From: Azospirillaceae bacterium
Lineage (GTDB): Bacteria; Pseudomonadota; Alphaproteobacteria; Azospirillales; Azospirillaceae
Assembly (NCBI GenBank): GCA_028283825.1
Contig: JAPWJW010000001.1
Span: 248,001-312,000, forward strand
Reading direction: 5' to 3'
DNA: 64,000 bases
A program made the position numbers and the translations under genes. The notes beneath the pieces were generated by a model that did no database searches, was not told where the DNA came from, and saw only the letters and a list, made by a program, of their open reading frames with translations. Below, one piece after another: positions 15,804-24,556 of this stretch. Within the stretch, counting starts at the first letter, position 1. Every line of letters begins with the position of its first letter.

Positions 15804-16994
15804 ATGTTGATCGACAATGACGTTGTCATCGTAGGAGCGGTGCGGACCGCCGTGGGCACCTTCCTGGGGACGCTGAAGGACGTCAAGCCGGCGGACCTCG
15901 GCGCCCTGGTCATTGCCGAGGCCTTGCGCCGCGCCGGCACGGCACCGCAAGACGTCGGCCAGGTGGTGATGGGCCAAGTCATCCCCAGTCATCCCCATGA
16001 CGCCTATCTGGCCCGGGTCGCCGCCATGCGCGCCGGCATTCCGGCGGCGGCTCCGGCGATGACGCTGAACCGTCTCTGCGGATCGGGCATGCAGGCCATC
16101 ATCTCCGCAGCGCAATCGATCCGCCTGAACGAGTGCCACGTCGCTGTGGCCGGCGGCGCGGAGAGCATGAGCAATGCCCCGCACGTGCTCACATCATCCC
16201 GCACAGGCACCAAGATGGGCGACGCCACGCTGGTCGATGCCATGCTCACCGTCCTGACCGATCCCTTCGGCCACGGCCATATGGGCGTGACGGCTGAGAA
16301 CGTGGCCAGCCGCTGTGGCATCACCCGCCAGGATCAGGACGCCTTCGCCGCCGAGAGCCATCGGCGGGCCGCACGGGCGATCGCCGAGGGACGTTTCCGC
16401 AGCCAGATCGTCCCCGTTGAAATCAAAGGCAGGAAGGGCACGACCCTTTTCGATACCGACGAGCATGTGCGGCCCGATGCCGACGCATCGCAGCTGGCCA
16501 CCCTGCGTCCGGCTTTCCAACGGGATGGGACCGTCACCGCCGGCAACGCCTCCGGAATCAACGATGGCGCTGCGGCGTTGGTTCTCATGTCCGCCGGGGA
16601 GGCGGAGCGACGGGGCCTGCCCGTATTGGCGCGGATCATGTCCTGGGGCCTCGCCGGCGTCGCGCCAGAGATCATGGGTCTGGGACCGGTGGACGCCGTG
16701 CGCGTCGCGTTGGCACGTGCCGGGCTGACAGTCGCCGACATGGACGTGATCGAAAGCAACGAAGCCTTTGCCGCCCAGGCCTGTGCCGTGTCGCAACAAC
16801 TGGAGCTGCCGCCGGAAAAAACCAATCCCAATGGCGGCGCGATCGCCCTGGGGCATCCCCTGGGCGCTAGCGGCGCCATCATCACAGTCAAGGCCCTGTA
16901 TGAACTGGAACGCAGCGACAGCCGTTACGGCCTTGTCACCATGTGCATCGGCGGTGGGCAAGGGATCGCCCTGGTGCTGGAGCGTCCAAGCTGA
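15804..16994 (+). CDS. Acetyl-CoA C-acetyltransferase (thiolase)
   Basis: 396 residues, a complete thiolase: VGAVRTAVGTFLGTL at the N terminus, the acyl-accepting Cys in LNRLCGSGMQA near residue 90, the NPNGGAIALGHPLGASGA histidine motif near residue 350 and the second catalytic Cys in MCIGGGQGIALVLE near residue 383. It cleaves 3-ketoacyl-CoA or condenses two acetyl-CoA molecules. It lies 109 bp downstream of etfA on the same strand, and contrasts with the thiolase-like protein at 12868, which lacks the second Cys. It probably supplies the terminal thiolysis step of the local pathway, though a role in PHB metabolism with the PHA synthase at 28312 is also possible. Confidence 0.93.
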   Translation: MLIDNDVVIVGAVRTAVGTFLGTLKDVKPADLGALVIAEALRRAGTAPQDVGQVVMGQVIPSHPHDAYLARVAAMRAGIPAAAPAMTLNRLCGSGMQAIISAAQSIRLNECHVAVAGGAESMSNAPHVLTSSRTGTKMGDATLVDAMLTVLTDPFGHGHMGVTAENVASRCGITRQDQDAFAAESHRRAARAIAEGRFRSQIVPVEIKGRKGTTLFDTDEHVRPDADASQLATLRPAFQRDGTVTAGNASGINDGAAALVLMSAGEAERRGLPVLARIMSWGLAGVAPEIMGLGPVDAVRVALARAGLTVADMDVIESNEAFAAQACAVSQQLELPPEKTNPNGGAIALGHPLGASGAIITVKALYELERSDSRYGLVTMCIGGGQGIALVLERPS

Positions 16995-17198
16995 GGACCC
17001 ATCTTATCGATGGTTTGATCACGACGCTCTTTGGTCATCAAGCGCTTGGAAGCCCACATTGGTCCACATAGTCCCGTCTAGTGGATTAACCACTGCCTTT
17101 AAGGCGTCGATGGGTATTGAGTATCGCTTCATCATAAAAATATCATGCAAAATCAGTTATTTACAATACAGAGAAACTTTTAAATGGGCGCCCATAGT
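16995..17198. other. AT-richer intergenic stretch at the island edge
   Basis: About 200 bases after the thiolase stop with visibly lower GC than the flanks (for example the stretch around 17135-17180). I see no gene, no tRNA fragment and no copy of the tRNA-Glu 3' end that would mark the far attachment site. A weak CCATC/GATGG hairpin at 17000-17014 could serve as a terminator. Confidence 0.4.
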
Positions 17199-17441
17199 TT
17201 ACATGATGGGGGCCTTTCCGCCCAGTTCCCAAAGGGCATCAATGCCTTGTAAGTAAGCGACGACACGCCACTCCTCGTCGTTAATGATACCCGAACCTGT
17301 GTAATGCGGTCCCTCTCCGGGTACCTTGGCTCGATGGAACCAGCCGAACTGGACTGTCCAACTGTCATCGCCACCGTCCTCTGCGATCTCGCGAATATGA
17401 TCGATCAGATCTTCTTTTGAGTCTTCCAAGGGGCCGGCCAT
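17199..17441 (-). CDS. Hypothetical protein, possibly 5'-truncated by the adjacent IS element
   Basis: 80 residues, acidic and Trp-rich (EDGGDDSWTVQFGWFHRAK and NDEEWRVVAYLQGIDALWELGG). I do not recognise the family. The ATG is 10 bp from the end of the IS3 element, there is no Shine-Dalgarno sequence in front of it, and the frame stays open through FDQ up to the IS end. The visible ORF is therefore probably the 3' part of a gene whose beginning was removed when the IS inserted or recombined. Lower GC than its surroundings agrees with a foreign origin, in an island bordered by the tRNA-Glu/integrase remnant. Confidence 0.45.
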   Translation of the reverse strand: MAGPLEDSKEDLIDHIREIAEDGGDDSWTVQFGWFHRAKVPGEGPHYTGSGIINDEEWRVVAYLQGIDALWELGGKAPIM

Positions 17442-17490
17442 CTGATCGAACTGAACCGCGCCGGGATTGTCGGAGGCCGTTTGGTTTGAG

Positions 17491-18396
17491 TCAGGCGGCC
17501 ATCGCCGGGGTGTCCGTCATGGCGTGGAAGCGAGCCTCAGCTTCGGCGGGTGGGATGTTGCCGATGGGGCCCAGGATCCGCCGGTGGTTGAACCAATCGA
17601 CCCATTCCAGGGTGGCGTATTCGACGGCCTCGAAGGATCGCCATGGCCCACGCCGGTGGATCACCTCGGCCTTGTAGAGGCCGTTGATGGTTTCCGCCAG
17701 GGCGTTGTCGTAGCTGTCGCCGACACTGCCGACCGAGGGCTCGATCCCGGCGTCCGCCAGGCGCTCGGTGTACTTGATGCTGACGTATTGAACGCCCCTG
17801 TCCGAATGATGAACCAGGCCGCCGTGCTTGGCCGGTTGCCGTTCATGCAGGGCTTGCTCCAGTGCGTCGAGCACGAAGGCGGCATGGGCCGTCCGCGATA
17901 CCCGCCAGCCGACGATGCGCCGGGCGTAGGCGTCGATGACGAAGGCCACGTAGACGAAGCCCTGCCAGGTGGCAACGTAGGTGAAGTCCGACAGCCACAG
18001 CATGTTCGGCCGGGGCGCATGGAATTGCCGATTGACATGGTCCAGCGGACAGGGTGCCGCCTTGTCGCTCACCGTCGTCCTCACCGGCTTGCCCCGGATC
18101 ACACCTCGCAGGCCCAGGTCCCGCATCAGCCGGGCGACCGTGCAACGCGCGATGGCTTGGCCCTCCCGCTTGAGCTGGTGCCAGACCTTGCGCACGCCAT
18201 AGACGGCGAAGTTCTCGTCGAACACCCGCCGTATTGCGACCTTCAACCGTGTGTCCCGCTTGGCCCGCGCCGGCAGGCGGTCCGGGTTGGAACGCCGCGA
18301 CGCATGCCGGTGATAGGTCGACGGGGCGATCGGCAACACCTGGCAGATCGGCTCGACCCCGTGCGCACCCCGATGCTCATCGATGAAGGCAATCAT
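17491..18396 (-). CDS. IS3 family transposase OrfB (DDE integrase domain)
   Basis: 301 residues. It starts [18 protein letters not shown], followed by an HTH_21-like region ([14 protein letters not shown]) and an rve-type catalytic core with all three acidic residues visible: D in LSDFTYV, D in HHSDRGVQY and E in [12 protein letters not shown]. Length and motif spacing are those of an intact IS3 OrfB. Its start overlaps the OrfA stop (ATGA); many IS3 elements make an OrfAB fusion by -1 frameshifting, and the TTTTG run near the end of orfA on the minus strand (around 18426-18430) is a possible slip site, unproven. Confidence 0.93.
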   Translation of the reverse strand: MIAFIDEHRGAHGVEPICQVLPIAPSTYHRHASRRSNPDRLPARAKRDTRLKVAIRRVFDENFAVYGVRKVWHQLKREGQAIARCTVARLMRDLGLRGVIRGKPVRTTVSDKAAPCPLDHVNRQFHAPRPNMLWLSDFTYVATWQGFVYVAFVIDAYARRIVGWRVSRTAHAAFVLDALEQALHERQPAKHGGLVHHSDRGVQYVSIKYTERLADAGIEPSVGSVGDSYDNALAETINGLYKAEVIHRRGPWRSFEAVEYATLEWVDWFNHRRILGPIGNIPPAEAEARFHAMTDTPAMAA

Positions 18397-18719
18397 GGCT
18401 TGAACCGGCGGTCGAGCTCCGCCGCCGCAAAATACGCGCTCGCCTTGCGCAGGATGTCATTCGCTTGGCGCAGTTCCCGGTTCTCCCGTTCCAGCGCCTT
18501 CAGCCGTTCCGCGACATCGCTGGGAACACCGGCCCGCGTGCCTGCTTCAACCTCGGCCTTCTTCACCCATTCGTTCAGCGTCTGTCCGGAACAGCCGATC
18601 TTCGCCGCGATCGACATCACCGCCGCCCAACGGGACGGATGATCCTTCTCGTGATCCAACACCAGCCGCACCGCGCGGGCACGAACTTCGGGGGAAAACT
18701 TGTTCGTCGTCTTGCTCAT
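18393..18719 (-). CDS. IS3 family transposase OrfA
   Basis: 108 residues with a Tnp_1-type helix-turn-helix ([17 protein letters not shown], then [20 protein letters not shown]) and a C-terminal leucine-zipper-like segment [25 protein letters not shown]. It binds the terminal inverted repeats and mediates dimerisation. It overlaps orfB by four bases. No disruption is visible, so the element may still be mobile. Confidence 0.92.
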   Translation of the reverse strand: MSKTTNKFSPEVRARAVRLVLDHEKDHPSRWAAVMSIAAKIGCSGQTLNEWVKKAEVEAGTRAGVPSDVAERLKALERENRELRQANDILRKASAYFAAAELDRRFKP

Positions 18720-18772
18720 CGTGGCTTCAGTCTCTCAGGAGTGAAAGCCTCCGACAATCCCGGCGCGGTTCA

Positions 18773-19404
18773 TGGTGGCATTGCTCCACCTCCGCGCCGC
18801 CACTCGGATCCAGCTGGCGCAGCACTTCCACCCTGGCGGGTTGCAGGCGGCGCTCCCGCTTCCGGTCCGCGCCCTTTGGGCGGGCCGTCAATTTGGCTTC
18901 CGCCGGGTTTGTGGGCAGGTGCATGCCCCATTCCCGTCGGCCATGGGCAATCACGGTGGCAATCAGGTTGAGGCGTCGCACGACCGTGGCGGGCGCGTAG
19001 TCGACGGCCAGCATCCTGTCCCGATAGCTGGCGATGTCCTGGGAGGCAAGGCCGCTCAGCCGGCGCAGACAGATCTCGTCGTCCTCGATGACAAGCAGGT
19101 GGCCAGCTTCCTGCACCGCGCCCCGCTTGGTTGGCGTAACCTCCTCGCGGTAGCGGTGGAGCAGGGCCCCCAAGGTGGTGCTGTCGGCTTGGCTATGATC
19201 CACGAAGACCCGGCGATCCATGTCCGTCTCGATGGATTTGGCCCAGCGCTCGGCATCCTTCTTTTTCTCGAAGGTCTTGGAAACCGGTTTATGGCCCACG
19301 CGACGAACCTTGGCCTGATAGCCAATGATCTGACCTTCGCGATTCTCTCGGGGGATGATGGTAGCCATGAGGGGAAAGGCCTTCGCAGTGTTCCGCGAAG
19401 ACAA
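18773..19404 (-). pseudogene. Tyrosine recombinase (phage-type integrase), truncated by the IS
   Basis: The N-terminal 200 or so residues of an integrase are present: an arm-type domain (YQAKVRRVGHKPVSKTFEKKKDAERWA) and a core-binding SAM-like domain (TTLGALLHRYREEVTPTKRGA, then IASYRDRMLAVDYAPATVVRRLNLIATVIAHGRREWG). The frame then runs into the IS3 end at 18772 and stops within it at 18727, so the catalytic domain with its R-H-R-Y residues is gone. An alternative start is ATG at 19368. It starts just beyond the 3' end of tRNA-Glu and points away from it, the classic arrangement of an island integrated in a tRNA gene. Confidence 0.85.
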
Positions 19405-19450
19405 CTGTCCCCAAACTGTCCCGCAAAATCCAGCCGAAACGCTGGAAGCG

Positions 19451-19526
<76 letters not shown>

Positions 19527-19537
19527 GGCGAGGCGGA

Positions 19538-19566
19538 TAGATAATGATCCGGCCTCGAGAAGGCAA
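19538..19566 (-). promoter_or_regulatory. Candidate sigma-70-type promoter for tRNA-Glu
   Basis: On the minus strand TTGCCT (19561-19566) and TATCTA (19538-19543) are spaced by 17 bp. Transcription would begin a few bases before the mature tRNA 5' end. The match is moderate and based on spacing and position. Confidence 0.45.
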
Positions 19567-19677
19567 GCGGATAAATAAGGCCCCTTCGTCGGTTTTCGCG
19601 CATAGGGGGTCTGCCGGATTGCACGGCCGGATTGGGCGGGGAAACGGCATCCGGCCGGGCGGGCAACGGAAACGATC

Positions 19678-21207
19678 TCAGCGGAACCGGTCGATGGCGC
19701 GGTCCGCCTTCAGGATCAGGTCCAGCATGGGTTCGGTCTTGGGCATGGCGCGCAGCACCTTTTCCAGCGCCTGCAACTGGGCGGTGACGGCCTTGTTCTT
19801 GCCGCGAGCGCGCAGATATTCGAAGCGGAAGCTGATGGCGGTGTGGAAAGTGGTTTCCAGATCCGCCTCCTTGGCGCGGATGGAGCGGTCGAAACCTTCC
19901 TTCTCCGCCACCTTGCGGCAGGCGGTGAACAGGGTGGCGGCCGCCTGGGCCACCGCCACCTCTTCATCGCCGGGGATGCGCGCCATGTCCGGCACCAACC
20001 GCACCTCCTGCTTTTCGCGCATCTCACGCTGCGGCAACACCAGGCAGGCGTCACGCACCGCCACGCTGGCGAACTGGTCCGCGGCCTGGGTCACCTTCTG
20101 CCGCGCCTCCACCATCATGGTGTCCCATTTGGCATGGCCCCCATGGGCGTGAGCGAAATCCCGCGCCTCTTCCGCCATGCCCTGCACCATGGCGCCAGCG
20201 TCGGAGATCAGGCGGGCGCAGGTCATCAGCCACACCCGCCGCGTCATGCCCCGGTCCCCCGTCGCCGTGCGGCCGATCTCCGCCAAGGTGCGGGTCAGGT
20301 CGCCGAACAGCCGGGCCGGGATCGCCTGCAGGCCGGCCGCCCCCTCATCCCCCGTGCGCAGCAGGTCGGCCGACAACAGGCGCACCAGGCGCAGCGACTG
20401 CCACGGCTGGGCCAAGAGGCGCAGCAGGCCGTGGAAATAATAGTCCACCACCTCACGGTCGGCGGCGTGCAGGTGCATGTAGCCGTTCTTGGCAACCACC
20501 GTACCCTGGGGCCTGAAGTCCTGTACGCGCCCATCGGGTGTGCGGGGACAGACGGCCCGGATCTGGTCGAACCACGGCGTCAGCAAGGGGTCAAGTCCCA
20601 GGATGCGGGCGATTTCCCCCGCATCCGCCATGGCCCGGTCACTGCCCAGCAGCACCTGGACCTCCCGCCGGCGCACGGGCGATTCCGCCGCCTCCGCCAG
20701 CAGCAGGGTGGTGGCCTCGGCCGCGATGCTGCGCCCGAACTGGATGACGCTGTCGATCTCATCCTGCCGCTCCGCCATCATGGCGTTGCGGTATTCCGCC
20801 GTGGCGGCCGCCAGGCGCGGCCGGTAACCGGAGCCCATCAGCAGGCGCCACCACGGCGCCAGGCTGGACCGCGCCACCACCGCGCGGCGGGCGCCCACCA
20901 CCGCCTCGCCATCCACCAGATAGGGTTCCAGGCAGACGCACAGCGCCCGCTGGAAGGTAGGCACGCGCACGGGGCGCAGGCTGCGCAGCATGGGCCGCAG
21001 GCAGGTCAGGATCTGTTCGTCCGACGCCGCCCCGGTTTCCGTGGCGCGCGCCTTTTCCACGGCGTTGGCCACCCGGACCAAGGCACCGTCATCAAGCGTG
21101 CGGAAATGCGATTCCAGCTTGCTGAGCGAGGACTCCACGCCAGACGATTCAACGTCGGCGTCCGGTGCGGCCGTCGCCGCCCGATCAGCCCCTGGCTGTC
21201 CTGACAT
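19678..21207 (-). CDS. Conserved-looking protein of unknown function, mostly helical
   Basis: 509 residues, no signal peptide and no membrane segment. I do not recognise a catalytic motif. The sequence reads as an alpha-helical, Ala/Arg-rich cytoplasmic protein: an N-terminal segment SSLSKLESHFRTLDDGALVR, a central part with YRNAMMAERQDEIDSVIQFGRSI and YYFHGLLRLLAQPWQSLRLVRLLSADLL, and a C-terminal half with alternating charged helices ending in LDLILKADRAIDRFR. Regular codon use and consistent third-position GC support a real gene. A TTGACA-type promoter about 160 bp upstream (21364-21392) would drive it. Its neighbours (tRNA-Glu and recJ) give no functional hint. Confidence 0.72.
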   Translation of the reverse strand: MSGQPGADRAATAAPDADVESSGVESSLSKLESHFRTLDDGALVRVANAVEKARATETGAASDEQILTCLRPMLRSLRPVRVPTFQRALCVCLEPYLVDGEAVVGARRAVVARSSLAPWWRLLMGSGYRPRLAAATAEYRNAMMAERQDEIDSVIQFGRSIAAEATTLLLAEAAESPVRRREVQVLLGSDRAMADAGEIARILGLDPLLTPWFDQIRAVCPRTPDGRVQDFRPQGTVVAKNGYMHLHAADREVVDYYFHGLLRLLAQPWQSLRLVRLLSADLLRTGDEGAAGLQAIPARLFGDLTRTLAEIGRTATGDRGMTRRVWLMTCARLISDAGAMVQGMAEEARDFAHAHGGHAKWDTMMVEARQKVTQAADQFASVAVRDACLVLPQREMREKQEVRLVPDMARIPGDEEVAVAQAAATLFTACRKVAEKEGFDRSIRAKEADLETTFHTAISFRFEYLRARGKNKAVTAQLQALEKVLRAMPKTEPMLDLILKADRAIDRFR

Positions 21208-21623
21208 CGGTTCCCCCTACCCCGGAGCGTGTCCGCCCCGCGACCGGCAGGCCGCGGAATCGTTTCCACCCGTCACTGCCTTGGGCCTTGATTTTTTTGG
21301 CGGCCGCCCATTAGCGCCCACCCCATCGGGAATAACGACAGGTGGAATGACTTCGGATGGTTAAGCATCGTTTAATGCAGGGGTGCTGTCAATCCAGTCG
21401 CGGGATAGTTCCAGATTCGCGATCAAAATGATGGAACGGTGACAGCCAATAGGTATTCAAGCAGAAGTTGCCGTCGGATCTTCCCGCTACTGTCATGCCA
21501 TTTCAATAAACTTTGGTTAATGAATCGCCGGGATTTCGAAACGAAAAGGCGATCCCTTTCCCGGATTTACGGGATAATCATTTAGTATTTTAGATAAATT
21601 ATAAGTTTTGGTTGGCGCCGCCC
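21208..21623. other. AT-rich intergenic region, no gene seen
   Basis: 416 bases between the recJ stop and the start of the 509-residue protein, both minus strand. The part at 21400-21600 is distinctly AT-rich for this genome. Besides the promoter noted at 21364-21392 I see only short hairpins (for example around 21563-21576) and no open frame with a ribosome site. Confidence 0.5.
21364..21392 (-). promoter_or_regulatory. Candidate promoter for the 509-residue protein
   Basis: On the minus strand a perfect TTGACA (21387-21392) is followed after 17 bp by GATGCT (21364-21369), giving a leader of roughly 150 nt. The -35 is consensus and the -10 is weak. Confidence 0.45.
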
Positions 21624-23471
21624 TCACGCGCCACCGGGCAGGGCCGCGTCGTCGATCATCAGCTGCACGCCCTCCGCCCCGTTCCAACGGTCGGGACGCA
21701 AGGTGCCGGCCAGGTGCAGCGGCCGGCCGCCATGCTGCAGCAGGGCCGGCCCCAGATCCTCATCCATGGCGCGGAAGGCAATGGCCTTCAGGCGCGCGCC
21801 GTCGGCCGAAGCCAGGACGCAGCGCACATGGTTACCGCCGACCACGTCGGCCCGCACCACCTTGGCGTCCGCCACCGCCAGGCGCGGTTCGGAATTGCCG
21901 GTGCCAAAGGGACCCAGCCGGGTGATGTGGCCCAGCAGGTCGGTGGAGGCGCCACGCACGCTGACCACCCCGTCCAGGTGCAGGGTGGGCACCACCGGGC
22001 CCTGCCCTTCCAACTGCTGGGCGATGCGGTCGGCCAGGAAGTCGCGCAGCGCCGGCAGCTTGTCCTCCGCCACCGTGAAACCCGCCGCCATGGCATGGCC
22101 GCCGCCGGCCATCAGCAGGCCGGCCTGGCGGGCGGCGATGACGGCGGAGCCCAGGTCGATGCCGCGCACCGACCGGCCCGAGGCCTTGCCGATGCCGCCT
22201 TCCAGCGCCACGACACAGGCCGGGCGGCCATAGCGTTCCTTGAGGCGGGAGGCGACGATGCCGATGACGCCGGGGTGCCAGCCCGGGGCGGCCACCACCA
22301 GCGATCCCCCGGCCGTGGGATTGGCCGCAACTTGCGCCTCCACCAGGGCCAGCGCCTCTTCCAGCACCAGGGCCTCGATGGCCCGGCGTTCGGCGTTCAG
22401 CGCGTGCAGTTGGGCCGCCAGGTCGCGGGCCTCCACCGGATCATCGGTGGACAAGAGGCGGGTGCCCAGATCAGCGCGGCCCACCCGGCCGCCGGCGTTG
22501 ACGCGCGGCCCCAGGATGTAGCCGGCGTGGTAGGCGTCCATGCGTTCGTTGATGGTGGCGACATCGGCCAGCGCCGCGATGCCGATATTGTCGCGCCGGC
22601 CCATGACCCGCAGGCCCTGCGCCACCAGGGCGCGGTTCAGGCCCACCAGGGGCACGACGTCGCACACGGTACCCAGCGCCACCAGGTCCAGCCAGGCCAT
22701 CAGGTCAGGCTCTTTCCGGTTGGCGTACCAGCCGGCCTGGCGCAGGGCGCGGTTGACCGCCACCACCAGCAGGAAGGCGACGCCCACGGCAGCCAGGTTG
22801 CCCAGGCTGGCCGTCATCGTCTCATCCAGGCGGTTGGGGTTGACCACGGCGGTGGCCGTGGGCAGCACCATCTCCGCCTTGTGGTGGTCGACGACGATGA
22901 CCTCCAGCCCGGCCTGGGCGGCGGCGGCCAGCGGCTCAAACGAGGTGACGCCGCAATCCACCGTGATGACCAGATCCACGCCGCCCTCGCGCAGGCGCAG
23001 CAGCGCCGGGGCGTTGGGGCCGTAGCCTTCGTTGATGCGGTCGGGGATGTAAGTCTGGATATCGGCGCCCACGGCGCGGAAGAAACGCACCAGCAGGGCG
23101 GAGGATGTCGCGCCATCGACATCATAGTCGCCGAACACCGCCAGCTTTTCCCCCCGGCGCACGGCATGGCTCAGGCGGTCGGCGGCGGCGGCCATGTCCA
23201 GCAGGGAATGCGGATCGGGCAGGAAACGCTTCAGCGTCGGGGCCAGGAAATCCTCGGCCGCGTCCAGATCCACCCCACGGGCCGCCAGGACGCGGCCCAC
23301 CAGTTCCGGTAGCCCCCCGCGCTGGGCATGCGCCAGGGCCAGCCGTTCGTCATGCGGACGGGCCAGCCAACGCCGGCCGGTGGCGGAATGGGAGACACCC
23401 AACAGGGGGCGAGGCTCGCCGCCGGGAACATCCCCCAGCAGCGAGCCCGTAAACGCTTGGTTATTCAGCAT
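21624..23471 (-). CDS. recJ: Single-stranded-DNA-specific exonuclease RecJ
   Basis: The start at 23471 (MLNNQAFTG) is chosen because the homologous part begins there; an open frame extends 120 bp further upstream inside glpX. About 615 residues. All RecJ motifs are visible: the DHH-domain motifs VFGDYDVDGATSSALL, TVDCGVTSFE and VVDHHK, then YILGPRVNAGGRVG, the DHHA1 region SGRSVRGIDLGSAV and GGGHAMAAGFTV, and a C-terminal OB fold. It is a 5'-3' ssDNA exonuclease acting in recombinational and mismatch repair. It overlaps the end of glpX by 11 bp, so the two are co-transcribed. Confidence 0.95.
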   Translation of the reverse strand: MLNNQAFTGSLLGDVPGGEPRPLLGVSHSATGRRWLARPHDERLALAHAQRGGLPELVGRVLAARGVDLDAAEDFLAPTLKRFLPDPHSLLDMAAAADRLSHAVRRGEKLAVFGDYDVDGATSSALLVRFFRAVGADIQTYIPDRINEGYGPNAPALLRLREGGVDLVITVDCGVTSFEPLAAAAQAGLEVIVVDHHKAEMVLPTATAVVNPNRLDETMTASLGNLAAVGVAFLLVVAVNRALRQAGWYANRKEPDLMAWLDLVALGTVCDVVPLVGLNRALVAQGLRVMGRRDNIGIAALADVATINERMDAYHAGYILGPRVNAGGRVGRADLGTRLLSTDDPVEARDLAAQLHALNAERRAIEALVLEEALALVEAQVAANPTAGGSLVVAAPGWHPGVIGIVASRLKERYGRPACVVALEGGIGKASGRSVRGIDLGSAVIAARQAGLLMAGGGHAMAAGFTVAEDKLPALRDFLADRIAQQLEGQGPVVPTLHLDGVVSVRGASTDLLGHITRLGPFGTGNSEPRLAVADAKVVRADVVGGNHVRCVLASADGARLKAIAFRAMDEDLGPALLQHGGRPLHLAGTLRPDRWNGAEGVQLMIDDAALPGGA

Positions 23472-24486
23472 CCGGAACGAATTTGGTCTTGGTGCGGAGG
23501 TTATGGTGCGCCTCAACATAGCGCACCGTGCCGCTCTTCGACCGCATAATAACGGAATGGGTGTAGGCGCCGCCCGGATACCGGCGCACACCGCGCAGCA
23601 TGGTGCCGGTGGTGACGCCGGTGGCGGCGAACATGACGTTGCCGCTGGCCAGATCCGTCAGGCCGTACTTCCGGTCCAGGTCGGTGACGCCCCAGCGCTT
23701 GGCGCGGGCGCGTTCATCGTCGTTGCGGAACAGCAGGCGGCCCTGCATCTGGCCGCCGATGCAGCGCAAGGCCGCGGCGGCCAGCACGCCTTCCGGAGCG
23801 CCACCGGAACCGACATACATGTCGATGCCGCTGTCGGGCTGGGAGGTGGAGATGACACCCGAGACGTCGCCGTCGCCGATCAGCATGATGCGGGCGCCGG
23901 CGGCGCGCACCCGGCCGATCAGGTCGCGGTGGCGGGGACGGTCCAGGATGCAGACCACCAGTTCCGACACGTCGGCGTGCTTGGCCCGGGCCAGGTTCTT
24001 CAGGTTGGTCTCGATCTTCTCATCGATGTCGATCACGCCCTCGGGCAGGCCGGCACCGACGGCGATCTTGTCCATGTAGACGTCGGGCGCGTTCAGGAAC
24101 CCCCCTGATTCGGCCATGGCGATGACCGCCAGGGCGTTGGGGCCGCCGGTGGCGGTGATGGTGGTGCCTTCCAGCGGGTCCAGCGCGATGTCGATCTTGG
24201 GACCGGCGCCGGAGCCCACCTTTTCACCAATGTACAGCATGGGGGCCTCATCACGCTCCCCCTCGCCGATCACCACGGTGCCTTCGATGGCCAGGCTGTT
24301 CAGCGCCTTGCGCATCGCGTCCACGGCGGCCTGGTCGGCCGCCTTCTCGTCACCCCGGCCCATCAGCAGCGAGGCCGACAGGGCCGCGGCCTCGGTCACG
24401 CGCACCGCCTCAAGGGCCAGGTTGCGATCCATCACCAGGCTGATATCGCCCCTCGGATCGACGGGCGCCTCAGTAGCCTTGCTCAT
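23461..24486 (-). CDS. glpX: Class II fructose-1,6-bisphosphatase
   Basis: 341 residues. Motifs of the GlpX family are present: VIGEGERDEAPMLYIGE near residue 75, the metal/substrate motif DIALDPLEGTT near residue 98 and VGSGGAPEGVLAAAALRCIGG near residue 215. It removes the 1-phosphate of fructose-1,6-bisphosphate in gluconeogenesis, and in some autotrophs also acts on sedoheptulose bisphosphate. It lies between hom and recJ on one strand; this order (aminotransferase-hom-glpX-recJ) is familiar from alphaproteobacteria. A strong inverted repeat separates it from hom. Confidence 0.94.
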   Translation of the reverse strand: MSKATEAPVDPRGDISLVMDRNLALEAVRVTEAAALSASLLMGRGDEKAADQAAVDAMRKALNSLAIEGTVVIGEGERDEAPMLYIGEKVGSGAGPKIDIALDPLEGTTITATGGPNALAVIAMAESGGFLNAPDVYMDKIAVGAGLPEGVIDIDEKIETNLKNLARAKHADVSELVVCILDRPRHRDLIGRVRAAGARIMLIGDGDVSGVISTSQPDSGIDMYVGSGGAPEGVLAAAALRCIGGQMQGRLLFRNDDERARAKRWGVTDLDRKYGLTDLASGNVMFAATGVTTGTMLRGVRRYPGGAYTHSVIMRSKSGTVRYVEAHHNLRTKTKFVPDAE

Positions 24487-24514
24487 AATTGTCTTTCCCC
24501 GAGTGTGTTTCCGT

Positions 24515-24543
24515 CGGACCCCTTATTATAAGGACGGGGTCCG
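24515..24543 (-). repeat. Hairpin between hom and glpX
   Basis: CGGACCCC (24515-24522) and GGGGTCCG (24536-24543) form a perfect 8-bp stem around a 13-nt AT-rich loop that can itself pair (CCTTAT/ATAAGG). No T-run follows on the minus strand, so it is more likely an intra-operon processing or attenuation hairpin than a full terminator. Confidence 0.55.
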
Positions 24544-24556
24544 TGACGGTGGTGTG

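Larger units (their letters stand above)
17452..18772 (-). mobile_element. Complete IS3-family insertion sequence, 1321 bp
   Basis: Both ends carry the same 26-bp sequence in inverted orientation (17452-17477 and 18747-18772), beginning TGAACCGCGCC, so the element starts TG and ends CA as IS3-family members do. It encodes an OrfA/OrfB transposase pair on the minus strand. The flanking bases (AAC on the left, TGG on the right) do not form the usual 3-5 bp target duplication. That suggests adjacent deletion or recombination after insertion, consistent with the integrase truncated at its right edge and the small gene cut at its left edge. Confidence 0.92.

Noticed and set aside
16995-17198. Far attachment site of the tRNA-Glu island
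   Set aside because: No repeat of the tRNA 3' end was found between the thiolase gene and the IS.
17452-18772. Target-site duplication of the IS3 element
   Set aside because: Bases next to the two ends (AAC and TGG) do not match at any length from 3 to 5.
21612-23312. 566-codon plus-strand open frame opposite recJ
   Set aside because: Antisense shadow caused by high GC. It is His/Gln/Gly-rich, has no family features and is fully covered by recJ.
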